Below the pieces are notes generated by a model that saw nothing but the letters and a program-made list of their open reading frames with translations, searched no databases and was not told the DNA's origin. Shown here one piece after another: positions 24,977 through 34,128 of a stretch of DNA of 64,000 bases (the first letter of the stretch is position 1; each line of letters begins with the position of its first letter). The stretch comes from Niastella yeongjuensis (GTDB lineage Bacteria; Bacteroidota; Bacteroidia; Chitinophagales; Chitinophagaceae): the NCBI RefSeq assembly GCF_900110245.1, contig NZ_FOCZ01000018.1, positions 62,001 to 126,000 on the forward strand, written 5' to 3'. The position numbers and the translations under genes were made by a program.

Positions 24977-26140
24977 TTAATCACATTCTATTCCAAACAG
25001 ATCAACAAAATCGCTCATCCAGAATTGAGACACTCTTTTGTTATCAATCAGCCTGATTCCCCGGCCGGGAAATTTGCACTTTGAATTGGAACTCTTCGGT
25101 TCCCAGGTAAAATCATCATGGTAATAGAAATAGAAGTTTCCAACGTTACCCATGATCTTTGTTTTTACGCTGTCTGCATGATCACCTGAAGGAACAAAAT
25201 AACTGTCCATACTCTTTTCGATCTTGCTATAATCTTTTCCGTAATGAATAGGAATCAGCTGAGTTGAGCAAAAAAGCGGGTGGCCTATCGATTTCAAACT
25301 GGCATTATCCAGGCAAAATGCAAAGATGTTGGTGATGCAGGGATCCAATGCAAGCGCTATATTTTTTATCCTCGATCTGGCATATCCATTCGTTCCATAA
25401 ACATAAAAAGCAGTGTCAAAATAACACCTGGCTTCCTTTTCCAGGGTTTCATTCCTTATTAATTTATACACACCTGCTGTATCATATAACTTCCATTTTT
25501 TGGGTACACAGGAGCGGCAGCCTTCCGGTTCTTTTTCCTGAGACTTCTTTGGATAAAACACATCAAAAAGCGTATCCATAATACCCCGAGGTTTCCCTAC
25601 TTCGTAAAAATTAACTACAAAGGCAGTGGTTTTGGAAGACAGTTCGTACACAGGATAGAAAAGCTGCTTATTCCCTTCCGAAGACCACCACTTGCTTAAT
25701 CGGTTAGCCGTCGGTTCAAATTCATACAATTGTTTCCTCAGGGTATCCAGATAGATCCATTGGTCAACAATAAAACGGGTATCGGCCCCTTCATCACGTG
25801 AAATTTCATGTCCTATGCGATAAACGTCAAATACGCCAGAATCGGTTTTAACAGTATTATCGTACTCCCATTCCAGGGTAAAATTATTCTTATGAGCCTG
25901 CTTAAAGGTTTCCGTATTGGCAAAAGCCATATACATTTTTAATAAGCTATCTGACCAGGTTATGTCGCCTTCCGACAAGTCGCTGAGTGCTTTTTCCGGC
26001 ACTGCTTCCGAAGCTATCATTTGTGGAGTTGAATCTACTGTGGAAACCTGTACATTTTCCGCCGGGGTCTCCTGCTGGTTCATTTCCTGGCACCCGGCCA
26101 TGAGGATGATCGATACTAAAATCGAAGCTAGTTGTTTCAT
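24977..26140 (-). CDS. Hypothetical lipoprotein
   Basis: 387 residues with a lipoprotein signal (SIILMAGCQ). After a low-complexity linker rich in Thr, Glu and Ser comes a globular domain with many aromatic residues and several cysteines (EGCRSCVPKKW, ARCYFDTAFYVYG, DPCITNIFAFC). I do not recognise a family or catalytic motif. It is probably anchored in the outer membrane facing the periplasm or surface. The gene converges on the NmrA-like gene with a 51-base gap and no clear terminator hairpin. Confidence 0.75.
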   Translation of the reverse strand: MKQLASILVSIILMAGCQEMNQQETPAENVQVSTVDSTPQMIASEAVPEKALSDLSEGDITWSDSLLKMYMAFANTETFKQAHKNNFTLEWEYDNTVKTDSGVFDVYRIGHEISRDEGADTRFIVDQWIYLDTLRKQLYEFEPTANRLSKWWSSEGNKQLFYPVYELSSKTTAFVVNFYEVGKPRGIMDTLFDVFYPKKSQEKEPEGCRSCVPKKWKLYDTAGVYKLIRNETLEKEARCYFDTAFYVYGTNGYARSRIKNIALALDPCITNIFAFCLDNASLKSIGHPLFCSTQLIPIHYGKDYSKIEKSMDSYFVPSGDHADSVKTKIMGNVGNFYFYYHDDFTWEPKSSNSKCKFPGRGIRLIDNKRVSQFWMSDFVDLFGIECD

Positions 26141-26191
26141 AGTGTATTGGATATAAATAACCGTTTTACGGGTTCGGGGCTCAAAGATAGA

Positions 26192-26647
26192 TCAATTAAG
26201 CTGAACATGAATATGATCGTCGTGGCGTACAGCCTGGCAACCATGAAAACGGATCTTACTATTGGTAAGCTGTAACCGCAATTTTAAATGTGGTTCAATG
26301 AATACTTTACCGATCCGATTATCCTGGCAGAATAATTCAACCAGGCATTTTGTTTTTTCGCCATAAAACACAAAATCGTCCTTTCGGCCTTGTGGCATAA
26401 CGCTTTTGAGAAAACTATATTGCCAATAACCCCGCTGTGAACAAAATTCAGCGGTATTTTTTTCAGCGGTCGTTGGTTCCTCACATATACCATAACCAAT
26501 CGGTGAGGGCGCTTCATTGGTTGCTATTAATGTGGTTTTAATCTTATAGCAGAACGCCAGATCGAGCTTTTGACCATCGTTATGGCTCAAATGAGGAAAC
26601 AATGGAAAGCCATTAATAAAGGGGAAATTAGCGCATTTTCTTAAATT
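26192..26647 (-). pseudogene. 5'-truncated LAS-type metallopeptidase remnant
   Basis: The open frame runs from just after a TGA at 26648-26650 to the stop at 26192, and has no ATG or GTG start (only TTG at 26602). The first readable residues (CANFPFINGFPLFPHL) look like the middle of a protein. Next comes SHNDGQKLDLAF, matching the first zinc motif (SxHxxGxxxD type) of M15/M74 peptidases, and the C-terminus RHDDHIHVQL carries the second HxH motif. Both zinc motifs survive but the N-terminal domain and normal start are missing, so I call a pseudogene; translation from TTG cannot be excluded. It begins directly after the alpha/beta hydrolase stop, as if a deletion had removed the front of the gene. 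Confidence 0.6.
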
Positions 26648-26665
26648 TCATGTAGAGGTGGCTGC

Positions 26666-27466
26666 TCATTGAGACAATATTCGTTGCAATTCCTTTTTAT
26701 AAACTACATTGTCGGTTATCCCATTGTGTATCTGCCCTTGTAATGCTATCAGGGTATCCTGTTTTTTAAATAAGGTTTGCAACTTAAGCGAACTTCCGTA
26801 ATAAATCACTTCATCTGCATCGCCATGAAAAATAACAACCGGCATTTTACAGGCTTTCAGATAATTGTTCGTTTCAAATTTATACTTTAAGATAAAAGTG
26901 GGTATAATAGGATAGGTATGTCGCATCATATCGGTAAGGCTGTAATAAGGTGCCTGCAGGATCAACAACTTAGGATTGTTTGTCGATGCCAGCATGGTGG
27001 CAGCTCCAGTGCCAATTGAATAACCCAAAACAACGATTCGGTCTTCTGCATACCTGTTCTTCAGCGAATCATAGGCAGTTTGAACGTCATTAAAAAACTG
27101 TTGCTGACTGTTAATGACTCCTTCACTTTTCCCATAACCCCGGTAATCCAACAGGAATAAGTCATACTTCAATGCAGTATATGTTTGTGCAATTTCACCC
27201 CACGATTCAAGTGATCCACCATTCCCATGTAAATAGAAGATAAGCCCTTTTGAGCTGTCGGTTTTAAATAACAACCCGTGCAACTGATTTTTATCATGGG
27301 CTATTATTGTCATTTCTTCAAACGGCTGATCAAATCCAAACCGGTAATCCCGGGTTAACTTTTGCGGATAAAAGATCAACTTTTCCTGAAAAAAATACAA
27401 TAATCCACAAATAACAAAATAAAGCAGCCCTATTGCTATCAAACCTGCTATAATCATTTTTTTCAT
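26666..27466 (-). CDS. Membrane-anchored alpha/beta hydrolase (ABHD13/BEM46-like)
   Basis: About 266 residues from ATG 27466; five codons upstream lies another possible start. An N-terminal transmembrane anchor (residues about 4-26, IIAGLIAIGLLYFVICGLLY) precedes the motif QEKLIFYPQKL typical of this branch. The hydrolase fold shows the oxyanion motif YLHGNGGS, DYRGYGKSEG, the nucleophile elbow GYSIGTG (Ser), VVIFHGDADEV (Asp) and a late histidine (QIHNGI). It is probably a serine esterase or peptidase facing the periplasm; the substrate is unknown. It lies directly upstream of the truncated peptidase remnant. Confidence 0.9.
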   Translation of the reverse strand: MKKMIIAGLIAIGLLYFVICGLLYFFQEKLIFYPQKLTRDYRFGFDQPFEEMTIIAHDKNQLHGLLFKTDSSKGLIFYLHGNGGSLESWGEIAQTYTALKYDLFLLDYRGYGKSEGVINSQQQFFNDVQTAYDSLKNRYAEDRIVVLGYSIGTGAATMLASTNNPKLLILQAPYYSLTDMMRHTYPIIPTFILKYKFETNNYLKACKMPVVIFHGDADEVIYYGSSLKLQTLFKKQDTLIALQGQIHNGITDNVVYKKELQRILSQ

Positions 27467-27548
27467 GATATTGACTGGCAAATTACTTACAAAACCGACT
27501 CGATAAATTCCTGATAGGTGATAATGATTTTGTACCCTTAAAGTAATA

Positions 27549-27596
27549 AAAAAATCCCTGGCATAATAAATACGACTGATTTGTTATACCAGGGAT
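27549..27596 (-). terminator. Rho-independent terminator of the metalloprotease gene
   Basis: ATCCCTGG (27554-27561) pairs with CCAGGGAT (27589-27596), with inner TATAAC/TTATG pairing. On the minus strand it is followed by a run of seven T. Confidence 0.85.
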
Positions 27597-27610
27597 CACC
27601 TATTTAATCA

Positions 27611-30412
27611 CTATTTAATGAAACGGCCGGAAATGATCTTTCCGTTCTTTACAATCGTTAACGTATATACACCCGGGGAAAGCCGCGATACATTCACCCG
27701 ATTATTGGTATTACGGGTAGCGATGAGCTCCCTGCCCGTAAAATCATACACTTTGATCAGGGCACCTGTAAAATCTTCCCCGCTCCGGAATCGTAATTCG
27801 TTCAAAACAGGGTTGGGAAATATTTGTAGCCCGGTTATCATTCCTTGTGACTTAGCCGGCGCTACCGCATATACTTTTATGGAAGAAGCGGCATCATTAA
27901 ATCCGTTGGTCACCAAACAAGGATTGTCAACACTATAGGTTTGGGAAGTGCCCAGGAAATTATCATCAAAATACAATTGTACCTGGTAACCGCTGTTAAC
28001 CTTCATCGAAGAAATATCGTCGTTGGCAATGCCCAGTGCCAGTAACTGACTGAGGGTATAATTACCTGGCGACAGCGTTACTGCAGTGCCTAAATAGTCA
28101 CAATCTCTGTACACGGTGGCGGCAGTAACCGTACCAATTGCACTTATTTTAAGTGAAGAGGTAAGATCGTTAAAGTTATTGGCCACCAGACAGCTGTTGT
28201 CCGCGGTAAGGGTAATAACAGTACCGGTGAAATTATCATCATTAAACAATTGAACCTGGTATCCACTGTTTACGCGCAAAGATGAAATGTCGTCATTATT
28301 AATCCCCATGCTTTGCAACTGGCTTAAGGTATAACTTCCCGGCAATAACCCGACAGCCCCACCACCGTAATTGCAATCCCTGTATATAGTAGCCACCGGC
28401 ACATTGGTTACACTAATGGTTACCTGTGCAGATGACTGGCCATTGCGGTCGTCCGTAACTGTAGCAGTAAGCGTATAAGTGCCCGTTGCTACATTGTTCC
28501 AGGTATATGAGTAGGGTGCTGATGTTGCCTCGCCCAGCCTGGTGCTGCCATTATAGAATTCTACTTTGCTGATGGTGCCGTCTGCATCTGATGCATTCAC
28601 GGTAATAGCAACAGCAGCCGGGGCCAGGTATTTATTACCAGTAACTGGCTTCAGGAAGCTCACGGTTGGCGCCTGATTGGTTAACGATCTTATGCGAAGC
28701 GATGAAACAGAATCATTCAGGTTGCTGGCCACCAGACAAGCTGTATTGGCGCTAAAGCTGGTATAACTACCCTGTAGCGCATTGTTCTTGTACAGCAATA
28801 CTTCATATCCGCTGGCAATAGTGAATGAGGAAATGTCTTTATCCTGTATGCCACTGGCTACCAGGTCGCTCACCGTATAAGTGCCGGGGGCCAGGCTTAC
28901 CGCATAACTACCGCTGTAATTACAATCTTTATAAAAAGTGGCTACTGCGTTGGCTGCAGCGCCGGCAATATTACCATTGATTGAATAATAACCAAGCGAA
29001 CCATAATTAGTATAGCCGGTTGTTGCCGGGTTCCCGTAGCCTACACCTGTAATGGCCACATAGTAAGTACCGGCAGCCAGCGTTGCGCTCAGGCTGGCAG
29101 TCAATCCATCGGGATTGGAAGTTGTTACTACAAAGCCTGCATTGTCATACAAAGTAGCCAGCACATCGAGGTTAGGATGTTTTTCTGCCGGGTTGATGTT
29201 TAATGAAACGGCGCCGCCGGTAGTAGTAAAAGTAAAGAAGTCGGCATCGCTGGTTGTTTCAATAATACCGGAATTGAATGCACTTCCATTGCCGCTGATA
29301 GAAAGCGGCGTTGCGCCTGCTCTTGCGTTACTATGGTCATCGGCCCGGTACCCTACTCCATTGGCATTATTCGCAATAATGGCCAGGTCGTCCTGGGTTT
29401 GACTGGGGTTGGCATACTCGCCCTTGCTCCATTGCACAACCGGTACATAATAACCTGCTCCCATAATGGGCGCCCAGTTACCCTGTCCCAGGTAGTATTC
29501 TTCAACCGGGTTAGTTCTTCCATCATGACTCAACCCAAACGTATGGCCTACTTCATGTGCCCCGGCATCACCGGCACCTTTTATCCCGCCATTAAATACC
29601 CAGCAGGGCGTTTCATTGCCCCAGGTAAATGAATTTAAAAAAGCAACGCCACCTGCTCCAGGTGACGCGGTGTTGGTAGGTGTAAAGATGCAACGCATCC
29701 GCCGGTTGGCCGGATATGAAAAATACACTGCTTCACTGGTAGTAATATTGAGTTTGAATGGCCCGAAATCTTCACTGATCAGTTGCCATACTTCATATCT
29801 TTCCGCATCTGTTAAAGTGCTTGGCGCTGCGTTAATGGGATTTCCCCCATTCCAGCCGGTTCCTGAAACATATTGTCCGTCAAAATCGAGCAGTACCACG
29901 CCATTTGCATTGGGATAACTTTGTAAACTATACAGCTGGCCGGCAGTTATTGCTGCTGCCGCATTACTGACAGCTGAGCTGGCTGGCGCTTTTCCATAAT
30001 CTATACACAGCACTTTATGTATATCGGTTTCAGTGACGTATACATTCCCGTTACCGTCTGAATTATACGTGTAGGCTTTTTTTGTATTGCGCAGAATAAT
30101 ATTTCCCTGCACACTGCTCCCTTCAAACCGGATAAAAAAGGAAGAACCCGGTATGTTCTCAATTTCCCCTGCCAGAAATTCCTGACCGGTAGCAACAGAT
30201 TGGCGAAAGTTTATTTTTCCGGGTAATGAATCCGCCACAGTAATTCGTAACGGCAGCCTGCCCGTTACCCGTTGCTGCGGTGCGGCACTTATCTGTTTAC
30301 GGAACGACGTTAACAACTCCGGTGCTTTTCCCAGCAATACCGGTTTCACCTGGGCGTATCCTGCCATACAGAACAGCAGACTACCCAAAAGCCACAGTGA
30401 TAGTTTTTTCAT
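27611..30412 (-). CDS. Secreted zinc metalloprotease with beta-gamma-crystallin domains and T9SS sorting domain
   Basis: 933 residues. Signal peptide ending MAGYAQ. After a prodomain comes a metzincin-like catalytic domain with HEVGHTFGLSH (H286, E287, H290, H296). A bacterial pre-peptidase C-terminal-like domain follows (about 375-480). Next is a beta-gamma-crystallin domain (about 488-578), an Ig-like domain (about 580-672) and two more crystallin domains (about 676-760 and 762-845). The crystallin domains carry Ca-binding motifs of the form N/D-N/D-x-x-S-S (NDDISS, NDLTSS, NDAASS). A T9SS sorting domain ends the protein (FPNPVLNELRF...SPGVYTLTIVKNGK). It is likely a secreted or surface protease stabilised by calcium. 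It is monocistronic. Confidence 0.9.
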   Translation of the reverse strand: MKKLSLWLLGSLLFCMAGYAQVKPVLLGKAPELLTSFRKQISAAPQQRVTGRLPLRITVADSLPGKINFRQSVATGQEFLAGEIENIPGSSFFIRFEGSSVQGNIILRNTKKAYTYNSDGNGNVYVTETDIHKVLCIDYGKAPASSAVSNAAAAITAGQLYSLQSYPNANGVVLLDFDGQYVSGTGWNGGNPINAAPSTLTDAERYEVWQLISEDFGPFKLNITTSEAVYFSYPANRRMRCIFTPTNTASPGAGGVAFLNSFTWGNETPCWVFNGGIKGAGDAGAHEVGHTFGLSHDGRTNPVEEYYLGQGNWAPIMGAGYYVPVVQWSKGEYANPSQTQDDLAIIANNANGVGYRADDHSNARAGATPLSISGNGSAFNSGIIETTSDADFFTFTTTGGAVSLNINPAEKHPNLDVLATLYDNAGFVVTTSNPDGLTASLSATLAAGTYYVAITGVGYGNPATTGYTNYGSLGYYSINGNIAGAAANAVATFYKDCNYSGSYAVSLAPGTYTVSDLVASGIQDKDISSFTIASGYEVLLYKNNALQGSYTSFSANTACLVASNLNDSVSSLRIRSLTNQAPTVSFLKPVTGNKYLAPAAVAITVNASDADGTISKVEFYNGSTRLGEATSAPYSYTWNNVATGTYTLTATVTDDRNGQSSAQVTISVTNVPVATIYRDCNYGGGAVGLLPGSYTLSQLQSMGINNDDISSLRVNSGYQVQLFNDDNFTGTVITLTADNSCLVANNFNDLTSSLKISAIGTVTAATVYRDCDYLGTAVTLSPGNYTLSQLLALGIANDDISSMKVNSGYQVQLYFDDNFLGTSQTYSVDNPCLVTNGFNDAASSIKVYAVAPAKSQGMITGLQIFPNPVLNELRFRSGEDFTGALIKVYDFTGRELIATRNTNNRVNVSRLSPGVYTLTIVKNGKIISGRFIK

Positions 30413-30720
30413 ACTACATGGTTTTAAATGGTTAAATGAAAAATCGTAAGGGGGAAAGTGCAGGGAATAATTGTTCGCGTGCCGTTACCGGCCCGGATAT
30501 AGCAAGCTGCCGCCAGGGCAATATGAAGAAGGATTTAAATAAGGGTGTGCAGGGAGTTGCGAAGATATCCCGTTTAGCAGGTAAAAAAACACATTATTAA
30601 ATCTTTCATTTAAATTCAACAAGGCTATAATTCTTCAGCAGTTTAGTGTAATTTTCTTTCCGGTTTTACTACCTATAGCAACAACAACCAATTTTAGAGA
30701 ACTCCAACAATCAACAGTAT
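30413..30720. other. Divergent intergenic region, about 310 bases
   Basis: Lies between the minus-strand metalloprotease and the plus-strand SPFH gene, so it should hold both promoters. I see no exact TAnnTTTG element for either gene and no strong hairpin. Confidence 0.5.
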
Positions 30721-31728
30721 ATGGGATTATTCGATTTTATTAAAAATGAATTTATTGAGGTCATCGACTGGGTTGATGACAGTAACAATACAGTCATTGC
30801 CAAATTTCCCAACAAGGGAAATAAGATCATGAATGGCGCCCAGTTAACGGTCAGGGAATCGCAGGTTGTAGTATTGATGAATGAAGGTGAGTTTGGCGAT
30901 GAGTATAAACCCGGCCGGCATGAGCTGAAGACGCAGAACATGCCCATTACCACTACCCTCAAATCATGGAAATACCTGTTCGATTCACCTTTTAAGGTGG
31001 ATATCTATTTTGTAAACACCAAACAGTTTACCAATCTGAAATGGGGAACTTCCAATCCCATTATTATGCGCGACCCTGAATTTAAACAGGTGCGCATCCG
31101 TTCTTTTGGAACTTACACCATACGGGTTGTCGACGCTAAAAAATTCATTAAGGAATTTGCCGGCACCAATCCGTGGGTCACTATCGATACAGTAAGTGAA
31201 CAACTGCGTAATACGATCATCAGTAAATTGTCAGAAGGCCTGGCGGAAGCCGGTGTTTCCGTATTGGACCTGGCGGCCAACTTTACCGAAATAGGCACCC
31301 GATTAAAACCAATATTTCAGGCTGATTTTGATGCCTGGGGTATTGAGTTAGGTCAGTTCTATATCGAGAATGTGAGCCTGCCCGAAGAGGTGGAAAAGAT
31401 GCTCGACAAAACCACTTCGCTTAATATGATGGGCGACAAACTGAATCAGTTCAACCAAATGCAGGCGGGTATTGCCATGGAGAAAATGGCCGATAACCCG
31501 GGCGCCGCCAACACAGCCGGTTTAGGTGCAGGCATTGTGCTTACCAACATGATGCAACAGGCGCAACAACCGCAGCAACCCCAACAACAAGGCACCAGTG
31601 CCACCACAGGCAACGACCAGCAAAAAATGCTCGATCTGTTGAAACAGTTGGGTGACTTAAAAACAGCTGGCATTCTTACCGAAGAAGAATTCAATAAAAA
31701 GAAAGCAGAGATCTTAGGCAAGCTATAA
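30721..31728 (+). CDS. SPFH domain protein (YdjI-like) with C-terminal SHOCT motif
   Basis: 335 residues. Residues about 20-240 form an SPFH/Band 7 domain of the virion core protein-like (YdjI) type, starting MGLFDFIKNEFIEVIDWVDD. A Gln/Pro-rich linker follows (QQAQQPQQPQQQG). The last 30 residues are a SHOCT helix pair (LLKQLGDLKTAGILTEEEFN). There is no transmembrane segment. In Bacillus subtilis ydjI lies in an operon with pspA and the zinc-ribbon gene ydjG and takes part in envelope-stress response at the membrane. Here the next gene is likewise a zinc-ribbon protein, but no PspA is present, so the exact role is uncertain. Confidence 0.88.
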   Translation: MGLFDFIKNEFIEVIDWVDDSNNTVIAKFPNKGNKIMNGAQLTVRESQVVVLMNEGEFGDEYKPGRHELKTQNMPITTTLKSWKYLFDSPFKVDIYFVNTKQFTNLKWGTSNPIIMRDPEFKQVRIRSFGTYTIRVVDAKKFIKEFAGTNPWVTIDTVSEQLRNTIISKLSEGLAEAGVSVLDLAANFTEIGTRLKPIFQADFDAWGIELGQFYIENVSLPEEVEKMLDKTTSLNMMGDKLNQFNQMQAGIAMEKMADNPGAANTAGLGAGIVLTNMMQQAQQPQQPQQQGTSATTGNDQQKMLDLLKQLGDLKTAGILTEEEFNKKKAEILGKL

Positions 31729-31746
31729 AGCCGGTTGAACAATCTT

Positions 31747-32838
31747 ATGGAAAAAGTACAAACAGATTCCCTATTGCTATTCCCATGCCCGGGATGCAAT
31801 GCACAATTATATTTCAACCCCGAACACCAAAAACTCGAATGCAAATATTGTGGCACCCAGGTAGCCATTGATCAATCGAACAACCAGATCAAAGAGAAAA
31901 GCCTGCGCCAACAGCTATCTGTTACCGGCGATCCTGATGCAGCCATCGAGCAACTGGTTCATAAATGCGAACGTTGCGGTTCCGAATCGGTATTCATTTC
32001 AGAAACGCCTACGTTCACCTGTAGCTTTTGCAACTTCGAGGCGGTGAACCCCGTAGCTTACAAAACCCGATTGATACAGCCATCGGGTATCATTCCCTTC
32101 AAGATTGACAAACAACAATCCATCACCATTTTTAAAAACTGGTTGGGAAAAGGCTGGTGGGCACCCGGCGATCTAAAAGAGTTTGCACGCCAGGATGCCC
32201 TGCATGGGACTTACCTACCCTTCTGGACTTACGATGCACAAACCTTTAGTGAATGGACTGGTGAAGGCGGCAGACACTATTACGTAACAGTAGAAGATAC
32301 TGATGCCAATGGTAATAAGACAACCCGGCAGGAACAAAGAACAGAATGGATCTATCGCTCAGGTACCTATAATACAACGTTTGACGATATTCTCATTGGC
32401 GGAGGCGATGAGTTAACACAAAAAGAATACGAAAGCGTTTTCCCTTTTCAACTGGAAGAACTGGTGAACTTTGACGCCCGGTATTTATCCGGCTTTCAGG
32501 CCGATGTGTATGACATTTCAGTAAGCGATGGCTATGCACAAGCCGAAAAAATTATGGAGCGGGAAATTTATGATGCCTGTGTAGATCAATGCCGCATAGA
32601 TACCTATCGGAATGTGCAGGTTAGCACCAATTACGAAAATCAAACCTATAAACACATTCTGTTGCCGCTTTGGGTTTGCTCTTATAAGTACAAAAGCAAA
32701 CAATATCATTTTCTCGTAAACGGGCAAACAGGTAAGATCTATGGTTCAAAACCAGTATCTACTGCCAAGGTAGTACTTACTGTTATAGTAGTGCTGATCG
32801 TTATCCTTGCGATTTACTTTTTGTCGCAACAGCAATAA
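31747..32838 (+). CDS. Zinc-ribbon membrane protein (YdjG-like)
   Basis: About 363 residues from ATG 31747. It has two zinc ribbons: CPGCNAQLYFNPEHQKLECKYC-type near residues 14-36 and CERCGSESVFISETPTFTCSFC-type near residues 75-97 (only the paired cysteines matter). A conserved middle domain carries repeated tryptophans (FKNWLGKGWWAPGDL, YLPFWTYDAQTFSEW). One C-terminal transmembrane helix (VVLTVIVVLIVILAIYFL) leaves the zinc ribbons in the cytoplasm. It follows the SPFH gene by 18 bases and probably forms a membrane complex with it. Its last 38 bases overlap the end of the converging acetyltransferase gene. Confidence 0.87.
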   Translation: MEKVQTDSLLLFPCPGCNAQLYFNPEHQKLECKYCGTQVAIDQSNNQIKEKSLRQQLSVTGDPDAAIEQLVHKCERCGSESVFISETPTFTCSFCNFEAVNPVAYKTRLIQPSGIIPFKIDKQQSITIFKNWLGKGWWAPGDLKEFARQDALHGTYLPFWTYDAQTFSEWTGEGGRHYYVTVEDTDANGNKTTRQEQRTEWIYRSGTYNTTFDDILIGGGDELTQKEYESVFPFQLEELVNFDARYLSGFQADVYDISVSDGYAQAEKIMEREIYDACVDQCRIDTYRNVQVSTNYENQTYKHILLPLWVCSYKYKSKQYHFLVNGQTGKIYGSKPVSTAKVVLTVIVVLIVILAIYFLSQQQ

Positions 32839-33424
32839 TTTGTTGTTCAATTCTTTCTTTAGCGGCGGGCCATTCGTCGTCTAAAATACTGTAATAGGCC
32901 GCATTACGGGTGGTACCATCCCCCTGTATGCGGTCTTTTCGCAGAATTCCTTCAAATACCCCTCCTATTTTTTCAATGGCTTTTCGTGAGCGAAAATTCG
33001 TGTCTTTCGTTTTCAATTGCACCCTGTTGGTTTTTAGCACCTCGAAACAATAAGTGAGCAGCAATAGCTTGCATTCAAAATTCACGGAAGTGCCCCAGAA
33101 TTCCCGGGCGATCCAGGTCCAGCCAATCTCCAGCTTTTTATCATCCGGGTATATTTCAAAAAACCGGGTGGAACCGATATACCTCTTTGTTGGTTTGTGA
33201 AAAATTACAAATGGATATTGCGCGCCTCTGTCCCTTTCCGATAATGCAAACCGGTATGCCTTATAAAACATATCCCGGTCAGAACAATCAAACGGCACCA
33301 GTTTCCACAATTCTTTATCTGCTGCGGCCGTATATAATTCTTCCAGCAATCCTTCTTCTAACGGCAGCAGCTCAACCGTAGTACCTTTTAAAACTAGCGG
33401 GTGTTTTATCCAGGGTTGGTTCAT
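32801..33424 (-). CDS. GNAT family N-acetyltransferase (RimJ/RimL-like)
   Basis: About 207 residues from ATG 33424 (MNQPWIKHPLVLKGTTVELL), the usual start for this group; an upstream frame extension of 29 codons exists but looks non-coding. The GNAT fold shows IGSTRFFEIYPDDKKLEIGWTWI (beta-4/motif A region), REFWGTSVNFECKLLLLTYCFE in place of the ordinary pyrophosphate loop, and LKTKDTNFRSRKAIEKIGG (motif B). RimJ/RimL-like enzymes acetylate N-termini or small molecules with acetyl-CoA; the substrate here is unknown. The 3' end overlaps the converging zinc-ribbon gene. Confidence 0.9.
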   Translation of the reverse strand: MNQPWIKHPLVLKGTTVELLPLEEGLLEELYTAAADKELWKLVPFDCSDRDMFYKAYRFALSERDRGAQYPFVIFHKPTKRYIGSTRFFEIYPDDKKLEIGWTWIAREFWGTSVNFECKLLLLTYCFEVLKTNRVQLKTKDTNFRSRKAIEKIGGVFEGILRKDRIQGDGTTRNAAYYSILDDEWPAAKERIEQQIIAVATKSKSQG

Positions 33425-33517
33425 ATAGCAGGAATTTATAAATCTTTTTTTTGTTGATAAAGATACGGCGTAATACGATGTCGACATGAACGAAGCGATC
33501 TTGTTTAACATAAAAAA

Positions 33518-33545
33518 CGGGAGCAGAATTTTATTTCTGCTCCCG
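33518..33545 (-). terminator. Rho-independent terminator of the DUF4242 gene
   Basis: On the minus strand CGGGAGCAGAA/TTCTGCTCCCG (11-bp stem) is followed by six T. It lies between the gene at 33568 and the start of the acetyltransferase gene. Confidence 0.9.
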
Positions 33546-33567
33546 AATTCATGGCTATACTGTCCCG

Positions 33568-33975
33568 TTAGTTAGCGGGGATGGCGGCCGTAGCCGTTGC
33601 CGGACTAATGACGTCGGTAACCTCACTGATGGAGTTTGCAGGGAAGCCTCCCTTCTTTGCATGCTCCTTGATCAGCTCCGGATTTTCAGCCCGGTAAATA
33701 CAATACATTTTGTTACCCGTAACATAGCTGTGGATCCATTCAATTTTAGGCCCCAATTCCTGCAACACATTACAAGAAGTTTGAGAAGCGCTTTTTAGTT
33801 GTTCAGGGGACCACTGGCCCAAACCGGGGATTTCCCGCTCAATCACATAAGTTTTCATGATCGAAGGCTTTTTTTTTAATTGTTGGGTGAAAGAATTGGT
33901 TTGTGCGTTTACTGTAAAACCGCACAATAACAGAACGGCGAACATCAATGTGCTGTAGGAGATAGTGTCTTTCAT
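33568..33975 (-). CDS. Secreted DUF4242 protein
   Basis: 135 residues with a signal peptide ending FTVNAQ. The mature part is one DUF4242 domain (small ferredoxin-like fold): KTYVIEREIPGLGQ, SCNVLQELGPKIEWIHSYV, KMYCIYRAENPELIKEHAKK and GFPANSISEV. Most DUF4242 proteins are cytoplasmic, and SCO4226 of this family binds nickel. A secreted form may bind metal or a ligand in the periplasm. It lies 153 bases after a regulator that carries the same type of domain, on the same strand, which suggests a shared ligand or a target relationship. Confidence 0.87.
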   Translation of the reverse strand: MKDTISYSTLMFAVLLLCGFTVNAQTNSFTQQLKKKPSIMKTYVIEREIPGLGQWSPEQLKSASQTSCNVLQELGPKIEWIHSYVTGNKMYCIYRAENPELIKEHAKKGGFPANSISEVTDVISPATATAAIPAN

Positions 33976-34128
33976 GGCTTTTTTTTTAATCGTTTTGATG
34001 TATCAAAGCTACGTTCAGGAACCACGAAAGTTGTATAACAAATCGTTCAATGAATATCAATCTTAATTCAAAATAAACGCGGAGTAATGAGGATTGTAAA
34101 AAATCATTCAAAAGATAAAACAAATCAA

